Positions 1 through 8,211 of a stretch of DNA of 64,000 nt are shown here, one piece after another. This stretch comes from an uncultured Alistipes sp. Its GTDB lineage: Bacteria > Bacteroidota > Bacteroidia > Bacteroidales > Rikenellaceae. Position 1 is the first letter of the stretch. Each line of letters opens with the position of its first letter. The stretch lies in contig CANQGQ010000003.1 in assembly GCA_947623305.1 (NCBI GenBank), positions 62,001-126,000 on the forward strand, written 5' to 3'. The position numbers and the translations under genes are program-made. A model generated the notes under the pieces. It was not told the origin of the DNA and did not search any database. It saw only the letters and a list, made by a program, of their open reading frames with translations.

Positions 1-1188
1 CGCGCCGGCAACGAATCGGACAAGGAACGGCTGATGATCTGCGACCTGCAGACGGGCACGATGCGCGACCTCACCGCCACGTTCGACTACAACGCCATGA
101 ACACGGTGTGGGAGGATGCCGACCACCTGTTGTTCATCGCCCCGATCGAGGCGACGCACCAGATCTGTCGGGTTACGGTGCCGCCCGCCGACAGCGTGGG
201 CCTCGCTTCGCAGGTCGAAGTGCTGACGAAAGGCGACCACGACATCAATGCCTTCACGCTCTCCGACCGGCACATCGCGGCGGAGGTCTGCACGATTTCG
301 ATGGCGACCGAATTTTTCGACGTCGATCCCGCGACCGGCACGATGGTTCGGATTTCGTCCGTCAACCGACCGATTTACGACCGCATCCGCATGGGCAACG
401 TGCAAAAACGCTGGGTGAAGACCACCGACGGCAAGGAGATGCTGACGTGGGTCATTCTGCCGCCCGATTTCGACGAGACGAAAAAATACCCCGTGCTGCT
501 CTATTGCCAGGGCGGGCCGCAAAGCGTCGTATCGCAATTCTGGAGCTATCGGTGGAATTTCCAGTTGATGGCGGCCCAGGGCTACATCGTCGTGGCCCCC
601 AACCGGCGCGGACTGCCCTCGTTCGGGCAGGAGTGGCTCGACCAGATTTCGGGCGACTACTCGGGACAGAATATCCGCGACTATCTTTCGGCCATCGACG
701 ACGTGGCCCGCGAACCGTGGGCCGATGAGACCCGCATGGGCTGTGTAGGCGCATCGTACGGCGGCTACTCGGTCTATTTCCTCGCCGGATGCCACGAAAA
801 ACGGTTCAAGGCCTTCATCGCTCACTGCGGCATCTTCGATTTCGATTCGATGTACGGCCATACCGAGGAGCTCTGGTTCGTGAACAACGACTACGGAGGC
901 CCCTACTGGGACAAAGAGAATGCCGTTGCACAGCGCTCCTACGCCAATTCGCCCCACAAGTTCGTAACGAAGTGGGACACCCCGATTCTGATTTTCACGG
1001 GCGAAAAAGACTTCCGCATCCCCTATACGCAGTCGTTAGAGGCCTTCACGGCGGCGCGGGTGCGCGGGATCCCGGCACGGCTGGTGGAGTTCGAAAACGA
1101 AGCGCACCAGGTCTTCAAACCGCAGAACTCGCTGGTCTGGAACCGCGAATTTTTCGGCTGGCTCGACAAATATGTGAAAGGGGAATAA
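1..1188 (+). CDS. S9 family prolyl oligopeptidase/dipeptidyl-peptidase (C-terminal part)
   Basis: The reading frame is open from the first base, so the gene begins upstream of the window and about 395 codons are visible. The second half is an alpha/beta-hydrolase peptidase domain. It shows the nucleophile elbow GASYGGYS, an acid loop GEKDFRIPY and the catalytic histidine in ENEAHQVFK near the C-terminus, in the order expected for DPP4/acylaminoacyl-peptidase-like S9 enzymes. The visible N-terminal part is the end of the beta-propeller. Such enzymes remove dipeptides or cleave short peptides and are usually periplasmic in Bacteroidales; no signal peptide can be judged here. A strong terminator follows the stop codon. 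Confidence 0.9.
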   Translation, partial: RAGNESDKERLMICDLQTGTMRDLTATFDYNAMNTVWEDADHLLFIAPIEATHQICRVTVPPADSVGLASQVEVLTKGDHDINAFTLSDRHIAAEVCTISMATEFFDVDPATGTMVRISSVNRPIYDRIRMGNVQKRWVKTTDGKEMLTWVILPPDFDETKKYPVLLYCQGGPQSVVSQFWSYRWNFQLMAAQGYIVVAPNRRGLPSFGQEWLDQISGDYSGQNIRDYLSAIDDVAREPWADETRMGCVGASYGGYSVYFLAGCHEKRFKAFIAHCGIFDFDSMYGHTEELWFVNNDYGGPYWDKENAVAQRSYANSPHKFVTKWDTPILIFTGEKDFRIPYTQSLEAFTAARVRGIPARLVEFENEAHQVFKPQNSLVWNREFFGWLDKYVKGE

Positions 1189-1211
1189 CCCATTCGCCGC
1201 AACCGATTACG

Positions 1212-1248
1212 AAAGCGGGTGCCCGATTGTTCGGGCACCCGCTTTTTA
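1212..1248 (+). terminator. Intrinsic terminator of the S9 peptidase gene
   Basis: A long GC-rich hairpin (AAAGCGGGTGCCCGA with its inverted partner TCGGGCACCCGCTTT) ends in a run of T, 23 bases after the stop codon. Confidence 0.85.
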
Positions 1249-1290
1249 AGTGTTGTTCATAATTTGTTCATTAAAATCGCAAGCGTCGTA

Positions 1291-1320
1291 TTGCCCATTC
1301 GCGAACAACCGCTACCTTTG
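1291..1320 (+). promoter_or_regulatory. Bacteroidota-type promoter for the cobalamin riboswitch transcript
   Basis: TTG at 1291-1293 and TACCTTTG at 1313-1320 are separated by exactly 19 bases, matching the Bacteroidota primary sigma factor consensus (TTTG, N19, TAnnTTTG). Transcription would start a few bases before the riboswitch. Confidence 0.75.
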
Positions 1321-1328
1321 TTTTCGGA

Positions 1329-1530
1329 CAAGGTTCCCAGCCAGCCTCCGCCGGCACGGGATCAAAAGGGAACGCCTGTGCAAGTCAGGGGCTATTCCCG
1401 TAGCTGTAAACTCCGTCATCGGTTACACACTCTCGGCCACTGTCCGTTCTGCGGACGGGAAGGCGTGCAACAGGAGCGAGCCAGAAGACCTGCCTCGTCC
1501 GAACACCGGTCGCGTTTCTCGGGAACAAAG
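1329..1530 (+). ncRNA. Cobalamin (B12) riboswitch
   Basis: Class-defining sequence blocks are present in order: AAAAGGGAAC near 1363-1372, GTGCAAGTC near 1379-1387, the CCCGTAGCTGTAAACTC block near 1398-1414, and the B12 box GAGCCAGAAGACCTGCC at 1478-1494. GTTCCC at 1333-1338 pairs with GGGAAC at 1521-1526 and closes the aptamer as P1. A T-run at 1544-1549 follows CCGGCG (1537-1542), which could instead pair with CGCCGG at 1349-1354 inside the aptamer. That alternative pairing is a possible terminator-like expression platform, by inference only. The next gene downstream is nrdD (start 1773), which encodes a B12-independent ribonucleotide reductase. Confidence 0.9.
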
Positions 1531-1625
1531 AGACCTCCGGCGATTTTTTAATAAGTAAAGATAATTATATACAAAATTACACCGACGGTAATCCAAAACC
1601 GTATAACCTTGCGGGTTCCGACAAA

Positions 1626-1690
1626 AGCCCCCGCCAAGGCGGGGGTTTGGGGGTGGGTCAAATCTGTAAACGCGGCTTTGCCGCGATTGG
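1626..1690 (-). repeat. Dispersed double-hairpin element, copy 1
   Basis: Two adjacent hairpins lie between the riboswitch and nrdD: CCCCCGCC-AA-GGCGGGGG (about 1630-1647) and CGCGGC-TTT-GCCGCG (about 1672-1686). On the minus strand the order CGCGGCAAAGCCGCGTTT, CAG, TTTGACCC, then a C-rich hairpin is repeated at 38150-38226. This marks a dispersed element, not a gene-specific structure. The remaining bases between 1691 and 1772 hold no gene. Confidence 0.65.
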
Positions 1691-1772
1691 CACTACCCGA
1701 CAGCAATGTAAATACATTCGCTAACTTGATTCGATGTAAAATCGTATATAGTTACCAAAGCAAATAAAGACT

Positions 1773-3866
1773 ATGGGTATTTCGGAAATGTGCATCATCA
1801 AGCGCGACGGGAAACGCGAAGCCTTCTCGATCGACAAAATCAAACACGCCATCAGCAAAGCGTTTCTTTCGGTCGGCTCCTACGCCACGGACGACGACCT
1901 GATGGCCGTATTGAGCCGCGTCCGCGTCTCGAACGGCATGAACGTCGAGGAAATTCAGAACCAAGTCGAGGTGGCGTTGATGGCCGAACGCTACTTCGCC
2001 GTGGCCAAAAGCTACATGCTCTACCGTCAGAAGCACACCGAGGATCGCGAGGATCGGGAAAAACTGAACTTTCTGATCAACTACTGCGATGCCTCGAACC
2101 CCGCGACCGGCTCGAAATACGATGCGAACGCCAACGTCGAGAACAAGAACATCGCGACGCTCATCGGCGAACTGCCGAAGCAGAATTTCATCCGGCTGAA
2201 CCGCCGCCTGCTCACCGACCGCATCAAGGAACTGTACGGCAAAGAGCTGTCGGACAAATACATGCACCTGCTGACGAACCACTTCATCTACAAGAACGAC
2301 GAGACGTCGATGGCCAACTACTGCGCCTCGATCACGATGTATCCGTGGCTGCTGAACGGCACAATCGCCATCGGTGGCAACTCGACACGCCCAACCAACT
2401 TGAAATCGTTCTGCGGCGGCTTCGTCAACATGGTGTTCATCGTTTCGTCGATGCTCTCGGGCGCCTGCGCGACCCCCGAATTCTTGATGTACATGAACTA
2501 TTTTATCGAACAGGAGTACGGGCCCGACTATTACCTGCACGCCGACGAGGTGGTCGACCTCTCGCGCAAGCACCGCACCCTCGACAAGGTCATCACCGAC
2601 TGCTTCGAACAAATCGTCTACTCGATCAACCAGCCCACCGGCGCCCGCAACTTCCAGGCCGTGTTCTGGAACATCGCCTACTACGACCGTTACTATTTCG
2701 AAAGCCTTTTCGGGGAGTTCGTCTTTCCGGACGGCTCGCATCCGCATTGGGAATCGCTTTCGTGGTTGCAGAAGCGGTTCATGAAGTGGTTCAACCGCGA
2801 ACGCACCAAGACCGTGCTGACCTTCCCCGTCGAGACGATGGCGCTGTTGAGCAAGGACGGCGATGTCATGGACAAGGAGTGGGGCGACTTCACGGCCCAG
2901 ATGTATGCCGAAGGGCACTCGTTCTTCACCTACCTGAGCGACAACGCCGATTCGCTGTCGTCGTGCTGCCGGCTGCGCAACGAAATCCAGGACAACGGAT
3001 TCAGCTACACGCTCGGAGCGGGCGGCGTATCGACCGGTTCGAAAAGCGTGCTGACCATCAACCTCAACCGCTGCATCCAGTATGCGGTGAAAAACGGCAT
3101 CCACTATCTGACCTATTTAGAAGAGATCGTCGACTTGGTGCACAAGGTGCAGACGGCCTACAACGAAAACCTCAAGCAATTGCAGGCCAAAGGGATGCTG
3201 CCGCTCTTCGATGCGGGTTACATCAACCTGTCGCGGCAGTATCTGACCATCGGTGTGAACGGGCTGGTCGAAGCGGCCGAATTTTTAGGCATTCCGATCA
3301 ACGACAACCCGCAGTACGTCGAATTCGTGCAGGGCGTGCTCGGGCTGATCGAACGCTACAACAAAAAATATCGCTCGAAGGAGCTGATGTTCAACTGCGA
3401 AATGATTCCGGCCGAGAACGTGGGCGTGAAGCATGCCAAATGGGATCGCGAAGACGGCTATGCCGTGCCGCGCGACTGCTACAACTCCTATTTCTACATC
3501 GTCGAGGACAAGTCGCTGAACATCATCGACAAATTCCGGCTCCACGGCCGCAAGTACATCGACCACTTGACCGGCGGTTCGGCGCTGCACATGAATCTGG
3601 AGGATCATTTGTCGCAGGAACAATATCGTCAGTTGTTGCGCGTTGCCGCGATCGAGGGTTGCAACTACTTCACGTTCAACATACCGAACACCGTCTGCAA
3701 CGATTGCGGCCACATCGACAAACGCTATCTGAAAGCGTGTCCGAAGTGCCACAGCCGCAATACGGACTATCTGACGCGGGTCATCGGTTACATGAAACGG
3801 GTTTCGAACTTCTCGGCCGCGCGGCAGGAGGAGGCCGCACGCCGCTATTACGCCCAAGCGGAATAA
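1773..3866 (+). CDS. nrdD: Anaerobic (class III) ribonucleoside-triphosphate reductase
   Basis: Reduces ribonucleoside triphosphates to deoxyribonucleotides using a glycyl radical; oxygen-sensitive and B12-independent. The 697-residue protein starts with an ATP-cone allosteric domain (residues about 5-95, IIKRDGKREAFS). The catalytic glycyl-radical barrel follows, with the paired cysteines in SSCCRLRNE. The C-terminus has a zinc ribbon (CNDCGH then CPKCH) and the radical loop RVIGY, whose glycine is residue 672. Full length for the family. An in-frame ATG at 1788 is an alternative start. nrdG follows one base after the stop, so the two form an operon. A cobalamin riboswitch about 240 bases upstream suggests repression when B12 is available. 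Confidence 0.97.
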   Translation: MGISEMCIIKRDGKREAFSIDKIKHAISKAFLSVGSYATDDDLMAVLSRVRVSNGMNVEEIQNQVEVALMAERYFAVAKSYMLYRQKHTEDREDREKLNFLINYCDASNPATGSKYDANANVENKNIATLIGELPKQNFIRLNRRLLTDRIKELYGKELSDKYMHLLTNHFIYKNDETSMANYCASITMYPWLLNGTIAIGGNSTRPTNLKSFCGGFVNMVFIVSSMLSGACATPEFLMYMNYFIEQEYGPDYYLHADEVVDLSRKHRTLDKVITDCFEQIVYSINQPTGARNFQAVFWNIAYYDRYYFESLFGEFVFPDGSHPHWESLSWLQKRFMKWFNRERTKTVLTFPVETMALLSKDGDVMDKEWGDFTAQMYAEGHSFFTYLSDNADSLSSCCRLRNEIQDNGFSYTLGAGGVSTGSKSVLTINLNRCIQYAVKNGIHYLTYLEEIVDLVHKVQTAYNENLKQLQAKGMLPLFDAGYINLSRQYLTIGVNGLVEAAEFLGIPINDNPQYVEFVQGVLGLIERYNKKYRSKELMFNCEMIPAENVGVKHAKWDREDGYAVPRDCYNSYFYIVEDKSLNIIDKFRLHGRKYIDHLTGGSALHMNLEDHLSQEQYRQLLRVAAIEGCNYFTFNIPNTVCNDCGHIDKRYLKACPKCHSRNTDYLTRVIGYMKRVSNFSAARQEEAARRYYAQAE

Positions 3867-3867
3867 G

Positions 3868-4335
3868 ATGGTCAAATACTACAACTACGACATCGTATTC
3901 GCTGAATTTCCCGACGAAACGACACTGGCGCTGAACATCACGGGGTGTCCGAACCGATGCCCAGGATGCCACAGCCCCCACCTGCAAAACGATTGCGGGC
4001 GGCCGTTCGATGAACAGGCAATCAAGGAATTGCTCGACTGCTATGGTGCGACGATCACCTGCGTGGGATTCATGGGCGGCGACGCGCAGCCCGCTGAAAT
4101 CGAACGGTTGGCTGCATTCGTGCGGCAGACGCGGCCCGAATTGCACATCGGCTGGTATTCGGGCCGCAGCGAACTGCCGGACGGGATTCGGGCAGAACGG
4201 TTCGACTACATCAAGTTGGGGCCGTGGGTCGAAACATTGGGGCCACTGACCTCGCCGACCACCAATCAACGGCTCTACCGCGTGGGGCCGGACGGCAGCA
4301 TGGAGGATATTACGGCGCGGTTCCTGCGGAAGTAA
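3868..4335 (+). CDS. nrdG: Anaerobic ribonucleotide reductase activating enzyme
   Basis: Radical-SAM activase that installs the glycyl radical on NrdD. The 155-residue protein carries the cluster-binding motif C27-PNR-C31-PG-C34, preceded by LALNITG, and a GGDAQP segment typical of the SAM-binding region. It starts one base after the nrdD stop codon, so it is translationally linked to its substrate protein. A bidirectional terminator follows. Length and motif spacing match the family. Confidence 0.96.
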   Translation: MVKYYNYDIVFAEFPDETTLALNITGCPNRCPGCHSPHLQNDCGRPFDEQAIKELLDCYGATITCVGFMGGDAQPAEIERLAAFVRQTRPELHIGWYSGRSELPDGIRAERFDYIKLGPWVETLGPLTSPTTNQRLYRVGPDGSMEDITARFLRK

Positions 4336-4357
4336 CCGAATCGAGCGACCGCGCAAA

Positions 4358-4393
4358 AAAGAGGACGTTCCCCACGTGGGGAACGTCCTCTTT
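4358..4393. terminator. Bidirectional terminator between nrdDG and dsbD
   Basis: Perfect inverted repeat GAGGACGTTCCCCA / TGGGGAACGTCCTC flanked by A-run and T-run, located between convergent genes. Confidence 0.9.
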
Positions 4394-4414
4394 CGTATCT
4401 TTTCGCGCGGAGAT

Positions 4415-6514
4415 TCACTCGTTACGATAAGCGTCCAATCCGTCGCGCAAAAATTTAATAAATCCCTCGACACTCAAATCGTAACCGCGCGGGCCGCCGA
4501 GCAACCGACCGTCGGGCGCCTGCAAAATGTAACAAGGCTGCGCATTGATGCCGTAACGCTTCAACGCATAATACGAATTGATCTTGCCGAGACTTTTCAG
4601 CACCTTGCCCGTGTCGGTCGTAACCCATTCGCTTTCTGGCAGCCGCTTTTTATCATCGGAATAGAGTGCCACGATCACATAATCGTTCCGCAATAAGTCA
4701 AGCACCTCCGGCGCCGACCACACGCGTGCCTCCATTTCGCGGCAATTCACGCATCCGTGGCCCGTAAAGTCGATGAACAACGGTTTGCCGACTTCGGCAG
4801 CATAACGCTGGGCCTCCTCCAGATCGAAAAAGCCCTCCAATCCGTGAGGCAAATGAAGAAAATCGCTGTATTTGCCGTGTGCAGGCGTCGGATTACCAGC
4901 TGCCGTGCGGCCCGAATGCGACGGAGCGACCTCCTGCGGCGCCGCACCGCCCGATGCCCCCGACGTAAGTACGAAATCCTGCGTCGTAAGCGGCGGCAGA
5001 TAGCCCGAAAGCCCTTTCAACGGCGCGCCCCACATGCCGGGCACCAAATAGACGACAAACGAAAAGACAGCAATGGCCAACGCCAGCCGCGTAACGCCGA
5101 TATGAGGCGTATCGCTGTCGTGGGCGAAGCGGATTTTCCCCAACAGATAACACCCCAGCAACGAAAAAACCGTGATCCAGATCGCCAGATAAACCTCGCG
5201 ATCGAGCAATCCCCAATGGTAGGTCTGATCGGCCACGGAGAGGAATTTGAAGCCCAACGCCACCTCGATGAACCCGATGACGACCTTCACCGAATTGAGC
5301 CAACCGCCGCTCTTGGGCAGTTTCTTGAGCACTTCGGGGAAGAATGCGAACAGCGTGAAAGGCAGCGCGAAAGCGATCGAAAAGGCGAGCATCGTCAGGA
5401 TAGGCGTCCAGAACTCGCCGGCGGTCGATTTGATCAGTACCGACCCGACGATGGGGCCTGTACACGAGAACGAAACCAACACCAAGGTCAATGCCAGGAA
5501 GAAGATGCCGCCCAGGCCTTTGGTATCGGCTTTGGCGTCGCTCTTGTTGACCATCCACGACGGCATCGTGATTTCGAATGCGCCGAAGAACGAGGCGGCG
5601 AAGAGCATGAAGACGACAAAGAAAAGGACGTTGGGCAGCCAATGCGTCGCTAACCAGTTGAAGATGTCAGCCGTTACGGTATCACCGCCCAACAAACGGG
5701 TCGACAAAATGATGACGGCGATAGGAACCGTATAAAGCGCCACGATGAAGATGCCGTACAGAGCAGCGCGCATCCGTCCACGGGCCGCACCGCCCTCGCC
5801 TTTCAGAAAGTAGGAGACCGTCATCGGAATCATCGGGAAGACGCACGGGGTCAACATGGCGGCGAATCCCCACAAGATGGCTTCGATGATGAACGCCCAC
5901 AAAGAATCGCCTCCGCCCTGCGACGGTTCATCCTGCGACGTTCCCTCGGCGACGGATGCCGTTTCGTTCGTGCCCGCCGGACGATCGGGAACTTCAACGG
6001 ATTCGGTCGGAACGTCCTTTGCCGGAACAGATTCGACCGCAGCCGCATCGGTCGACGGTGCCCCTACCCGTATGGTCAATTCCGTATCATCGGGAGGCAT
6101 GCAGGTATTGTCGTCGCAGATCATCCACTCGACCTCGGCCCGCACCTCGGCTTCGGGGACGGTCAAAACGACCGACTGCGCGAAACGCGCCTTGCCCGAA
6201 AAAGTGCCGATTTCGATGCCGAACATCGGCTCGTAGTGCCGATCCGGCACGGTGAGCTGCTGCACGGCTCCGACGTACTGCACCCCCTCGGTCGGCAAGA
6301 AGCGAATGACCGTGGCATTGGGCCCACCCGCTTCGTAAGGCCCCATGTCATACATGTGATAGGGTGCCGGAATGGCGGCTTCGAGCACGATGCGATAGGT
6401 ATCGTCGCCCATCGGTTCGACGGAACTGCTCCAAGCGACCTGCTGGGCCGACAGTCCGAAAATCGACAGAGTCGAGGCGAAAAACGCACACAAAAGGCGG
6501 AGTATCTGATTCAT
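4415..6514 (-). CDS. dsbD: Thiol:disulfide interchange protein DsbD
   Basis: Inner-membrane protein that carries reducing power from cytoplasmic thioredoxin to periplasmic thiol partners. The 699 residues comprise a signal peptide (MNQILRLLCAFF), a periplasmic N-domain with the cysteine pair CDDNTC, a linker rich in P, E and S, about eight membrane segments and a C-terminal thioredoxin domain. The membrane part has the characteristic TPCVFPMIP and FSCTGPIVG cysteine helices. The thioredoxin domain has the CVNC redox motif. All three redox cysteine pairs of the family are present. It is monocistronic, with its own TATCTTTG promoter element divergent from the glycosyltransferase promoter. Confidence 0.95.
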   Translation of the reverse strand: MNQILRLLCAFFASTLSIFGLSAQQVAWSSSVEPMGDDTYRIVLEAAIPAPYHMYDMGPYEAGGPNATVIRFLPTEGVQYVGAVQQLTVPDRHYEPMFGIEIGTFSGKARFAQSVVLTVPEAEVRAEVEWMICDDNTCMPPDDTELTIRVGAPSTDAAAVESVPAKDVPTESVEVPDRPAGTNETASVAEGTSQDEPSQGGGDSLWAFIIEAILWGFAAMLTPCVFPMIPMTVSYFLKGEGGAARGRMRAALYGIFIVALYTVPIAVIILSTRLLGGDTVTADIFNWLATHWLPNVLFFVVFMLFAASFFGAFEITMPSWMVNKSDAKADTKGLGGIFFLALTLVLVSFSCTGPIVGSVLIKSTAGEFWTPILTMLAFSIAFALPFTLFAFFPEVLKKLPKSGGWLNSVKVVIGFIEVALGFKFLSVADQTYHWGLLDREVYLAIWITVFSLLGCYLLGKIRFAHDSDTPHIGVTRLALAIAVFSFVVYLVPGMWGAPLKGLSGYLPPLTTQDFVLTSGASGGAAPQEVAPSHSGRTAAGNPTPAHGKYSDFLHLPHGLEGFFDLEEAQRYAAEVGKPLFIDFTGHGCVNCREMEARVWSAPEVLDLLRNDYVIVALYSDDKKRLPESEWVTTDTGKVLKSLGKINSYYALKRYGINAQPCYILQAPDGRLLGGPRGYDLSVEGFIKFLRDGLDAYRNE

Positions 6515-6541
6515 AAATCGAAAGTTGAACGATTAGACGGA

Positions 6542-6549
6542 CAAAGATA
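6542..6549 (-). promoter_or_regulatory. -7 element of dsbD promoter
   Basis: TATCTTTG on the minus strand matches TAnnTTTG and lies 27 bases upstream of the dsbD start codon. Confidence 0.6.
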
Positions 6550-6571
6550 CGAGTTTTTCGCGGATTTATCG

Positions 6572-6579
6572 TACTTTTG
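6572..6579 (+). promoter_or_regulatory. -7 element of glycosyltransferase promoter, adjacent to the start codon
   Basis: TACTTTTG lies only four bases before the ATG at 6584, leaving essentially no 5' untranslated region. Confidence 0.6.
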
Positions 6580-6583
6580 CACG

Positions 6584-7492
6584 ATGATTCGCATCTCGCT
6601 GATAATTCCCACTCATAACCGGGCCGGACAGTTGATAACGGCATTGGATTCCGTCGTGCGGCAGGAGCTGCCCGCCGCGGAATGGGAGTGCATCGTGGTC
6701 AACAACCGTTCGAACGACGACACCGCCGCCCGATTCGCCGATTTCGCCGCAGCACATCCGGATTGCCGGCTGCGTTTGGTCGACGAACAGCAAGCGGGAC
6801 TTTCGTACGCCCGCAATCGGGGCATCGCCGAAGCGCAAGCCCCGCTGCTCGCCTTCATCGACGATGACGAATGGATCGAACCGCGTTTTTTGCGTGCCTA
6901 TCTCGACCTGTTCGATGCCCGACCGGATGCCATGGCCGCCGGCGGACGCATCGTCGCCGAATACCCCGACGGGCGTCCCGCGTGGATGTCGAACTATCCC
7001 GAGACCGCCATCGCCAACACGATGGACTTCGGCAAGGAGATACGACCGTTTCCGGCGAACCGAATCCCGGGCGGCGGCAACATGGCACTTCGGCGCGAGG
7101 TATTCGACCGCAACGGCGCATTCGACCCTCAACTCGGACGAGTCGGGAACCGGCTGACCTGCGGCGAAGAGAGCGATCTGTTCGAACGGTTGCAGGGAAA
7201 GGGATGCACGCTTTGGTATGTGCCCGACGCGGTGATGCACCATGTGATTCCGGCTGCCAAACTGACCGAAAGCTACTTCCGGAATCTCTGCCGGAACATC
7301 GGGATCAATCAACGGTTGCGCGCCCGCATCCATCGCCGGCAAGTCCGTACGCGCATCACCGAAATTCTGAAATGGGGCGCTACCCTACTGCTTTGCTGCA
7401 CGATGCGTCCGACGCAGGCCCGCTGGCTGCTGCGTATGCGGACAGAGATCAGCCGCGGTTTGTTTTCGAAGAAAGCTCTTCCAAACTGCTAA
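6584..7492 (+). CDS. Family 2 glycosyltransferase
   Basis: Probably transfers a sugar from a nucleotide donor to a surface glycan acceptor. The GT-A fold signature starts at the N-terminus (ISLIIPTHNR), followed by SYARNRGI and the metal-binding FIDDDEW segment at about residues 95-100. A later PGGGNMALRREVF and CGEESDLFERL are typical of family 2 acceptor-side motifs. I chose the ATG at 6584 because it places the conserved N-terminus at residue 1; the frame stays open further upstream, but only as antisense to dsbD. The protein is 302 residues with no predicted membrane anchor. The acceptor cannot be told, and no glycan cluster surrounds it. Confidence 0.88.
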   Translation: MIRISLIIPTHNRAGQLITALDSVVRQELPAAEWECIVVNNRSNDDTAARFADFAAAHPDCRLRLVDEQQAGLSYARNRGIAEAQAPLLAFIDDDEWIEPRFLRAYLDLFDARPDAMAAGGRIVAEYPDGRPAWMSNYPETAIANTMDFGKEIRPFPANRIPGGGNMALRREVFDRNGAFDPQLGRVGNRLTCGEESDLFERLQGKGCTLWYVPDAVMHHVIPAAKLTESYFRNLCRNIGINQRLRARIHRRQVRTRITEILKWGATLLLCCTMRPTQARWLLRMRTEISRGLFSKKALPNC

Positions 7493-7493
7493 T

Positions 7494-7531
7494 AAAAAGG
7501 CAGCACGGAATAAAAATCCGCACTGCCTTTG
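7494..7531. terminator. Bidirectional terminator
   Basis: AAAGGCAGCACGGA pairs imperfectly with TCCGCACTGCCTTT between two convergent genes. Confidence 0.75.
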
Positions 7532-7555
7532 TGCTCCGTGCCAGTTAATAAAAAA

Positions 7556-8023
7556 TCAGAATTTGTACGCTGCGCCGACCGTGATGACGATGGGATTCTT
7601 GTGATGTTTGGCCGTCTGAAGCATCCACTTGAATCCGGCCGATACGTCCCAATGCCGTCCGATCGTAAAATCGGTGCCCGCTCCGATGTTGATGCCGCAC
7701 GACCATCCACCGATATCGTTGGCACTCACACCGATCGCCGGATAAACCGACCATACGCGTGCAACCGAAAACAAATACTGCGCATCGGCGTTGATGTCCA
7801 CCGAGCATCCCTTTTCGCAGAGGGCCGTGATCCCCGGCTCGACACGCCAATGATCCGCGAAAGTGTAACGTCCGATAGCTCCGATACCGAAGATCGCACC
7901 TTCCGAACCCGTATGGGTGTAGATGCCCATGCGCGGGCCGATCGCCCAACTACTCCGATCCTGTGCCGCAGCGGCACCTATCGCAAAACATGCGATGATT
8001 GCAGACAAAAGAAATTTTTTCAT
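7556..8023 (-). CDS. Small outer-membrane beta-barrel protein
   Basis: The 155-residue protein starts with a clear signal peptide (MKKFLLSAIIACFAIGAAAAQ). Alternating hydrophobic/polar strands with frequent G and aromatic residues follow, and it ends in VGAAYKF, a typical barrel C-terminal strand. This fits a small eight-stranded OmpX/OmpA-like barrel of unknown role. The frame is open 57 bases further upstream, but the signal peptide fixes the start at 8023. A pair of cysteines (residues about 67-71, CEKGC) could form a disulfide. Monocistronic between two terminators, with its own promoter. Confidence 0.8.
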   Translation of the reverse strand: MKKFLLSAIIACFAIGAAAAQDRSSWAIGPRMGIYTHTGSEGAIFGIGAIGRYTFADHWRVEPGITALCEKGCSVDINADAQYLFSVARVWSVYPAIGVSANDIGGWSCGINIGAGTDFTIGRHWDVSAGFKWMLQTAKHHKNPIVITVGAAYKF

Positions 8024-8077
8024 ATTTCCGCTATTTTTGGTTGAACAATACTTCTCCGTCAACTTCATTGCACTGGC

Positions 8078-8085
8078 CAAATATA
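8078..8085 (-). promoter_or_regulatory. -7 promoter element of the small outer-membrane protein gene
   Basis: TATATTTG on the minus strand, 54 bases upstream of the chosen start. Confidence 0.55.
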
Positions 8086-8139
8086 AGCATAATATCTATC
8101 CGCGCAAATAAAAAATCAACGAATGCGACTTTTTCCAAC

Positions 8140-8184
8140 AAAAAACGGAACCTGCGACTTTCGTGCCACAGGTTCCGTTTTTTT
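8140..8184 (-). terminator. Terminator of ppdK
   Basis: Inverted repeat AAACGGAACCTG / CAGGTTCCGTTT flanked by long A and T runs, just downstream of the ppdK stop codon. Confidence 0.85.
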
Positions 8185-8211
8185 GCGTCATCCGGCGTGC
8201 GCCGGAAAAAA

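Noticed and set aside
1219..1558. Two overlapping 102-110 codon frames
   Set aside because: They cover the cobalamin riboswitch and its promoter; the RNA explains the sequence conservation.
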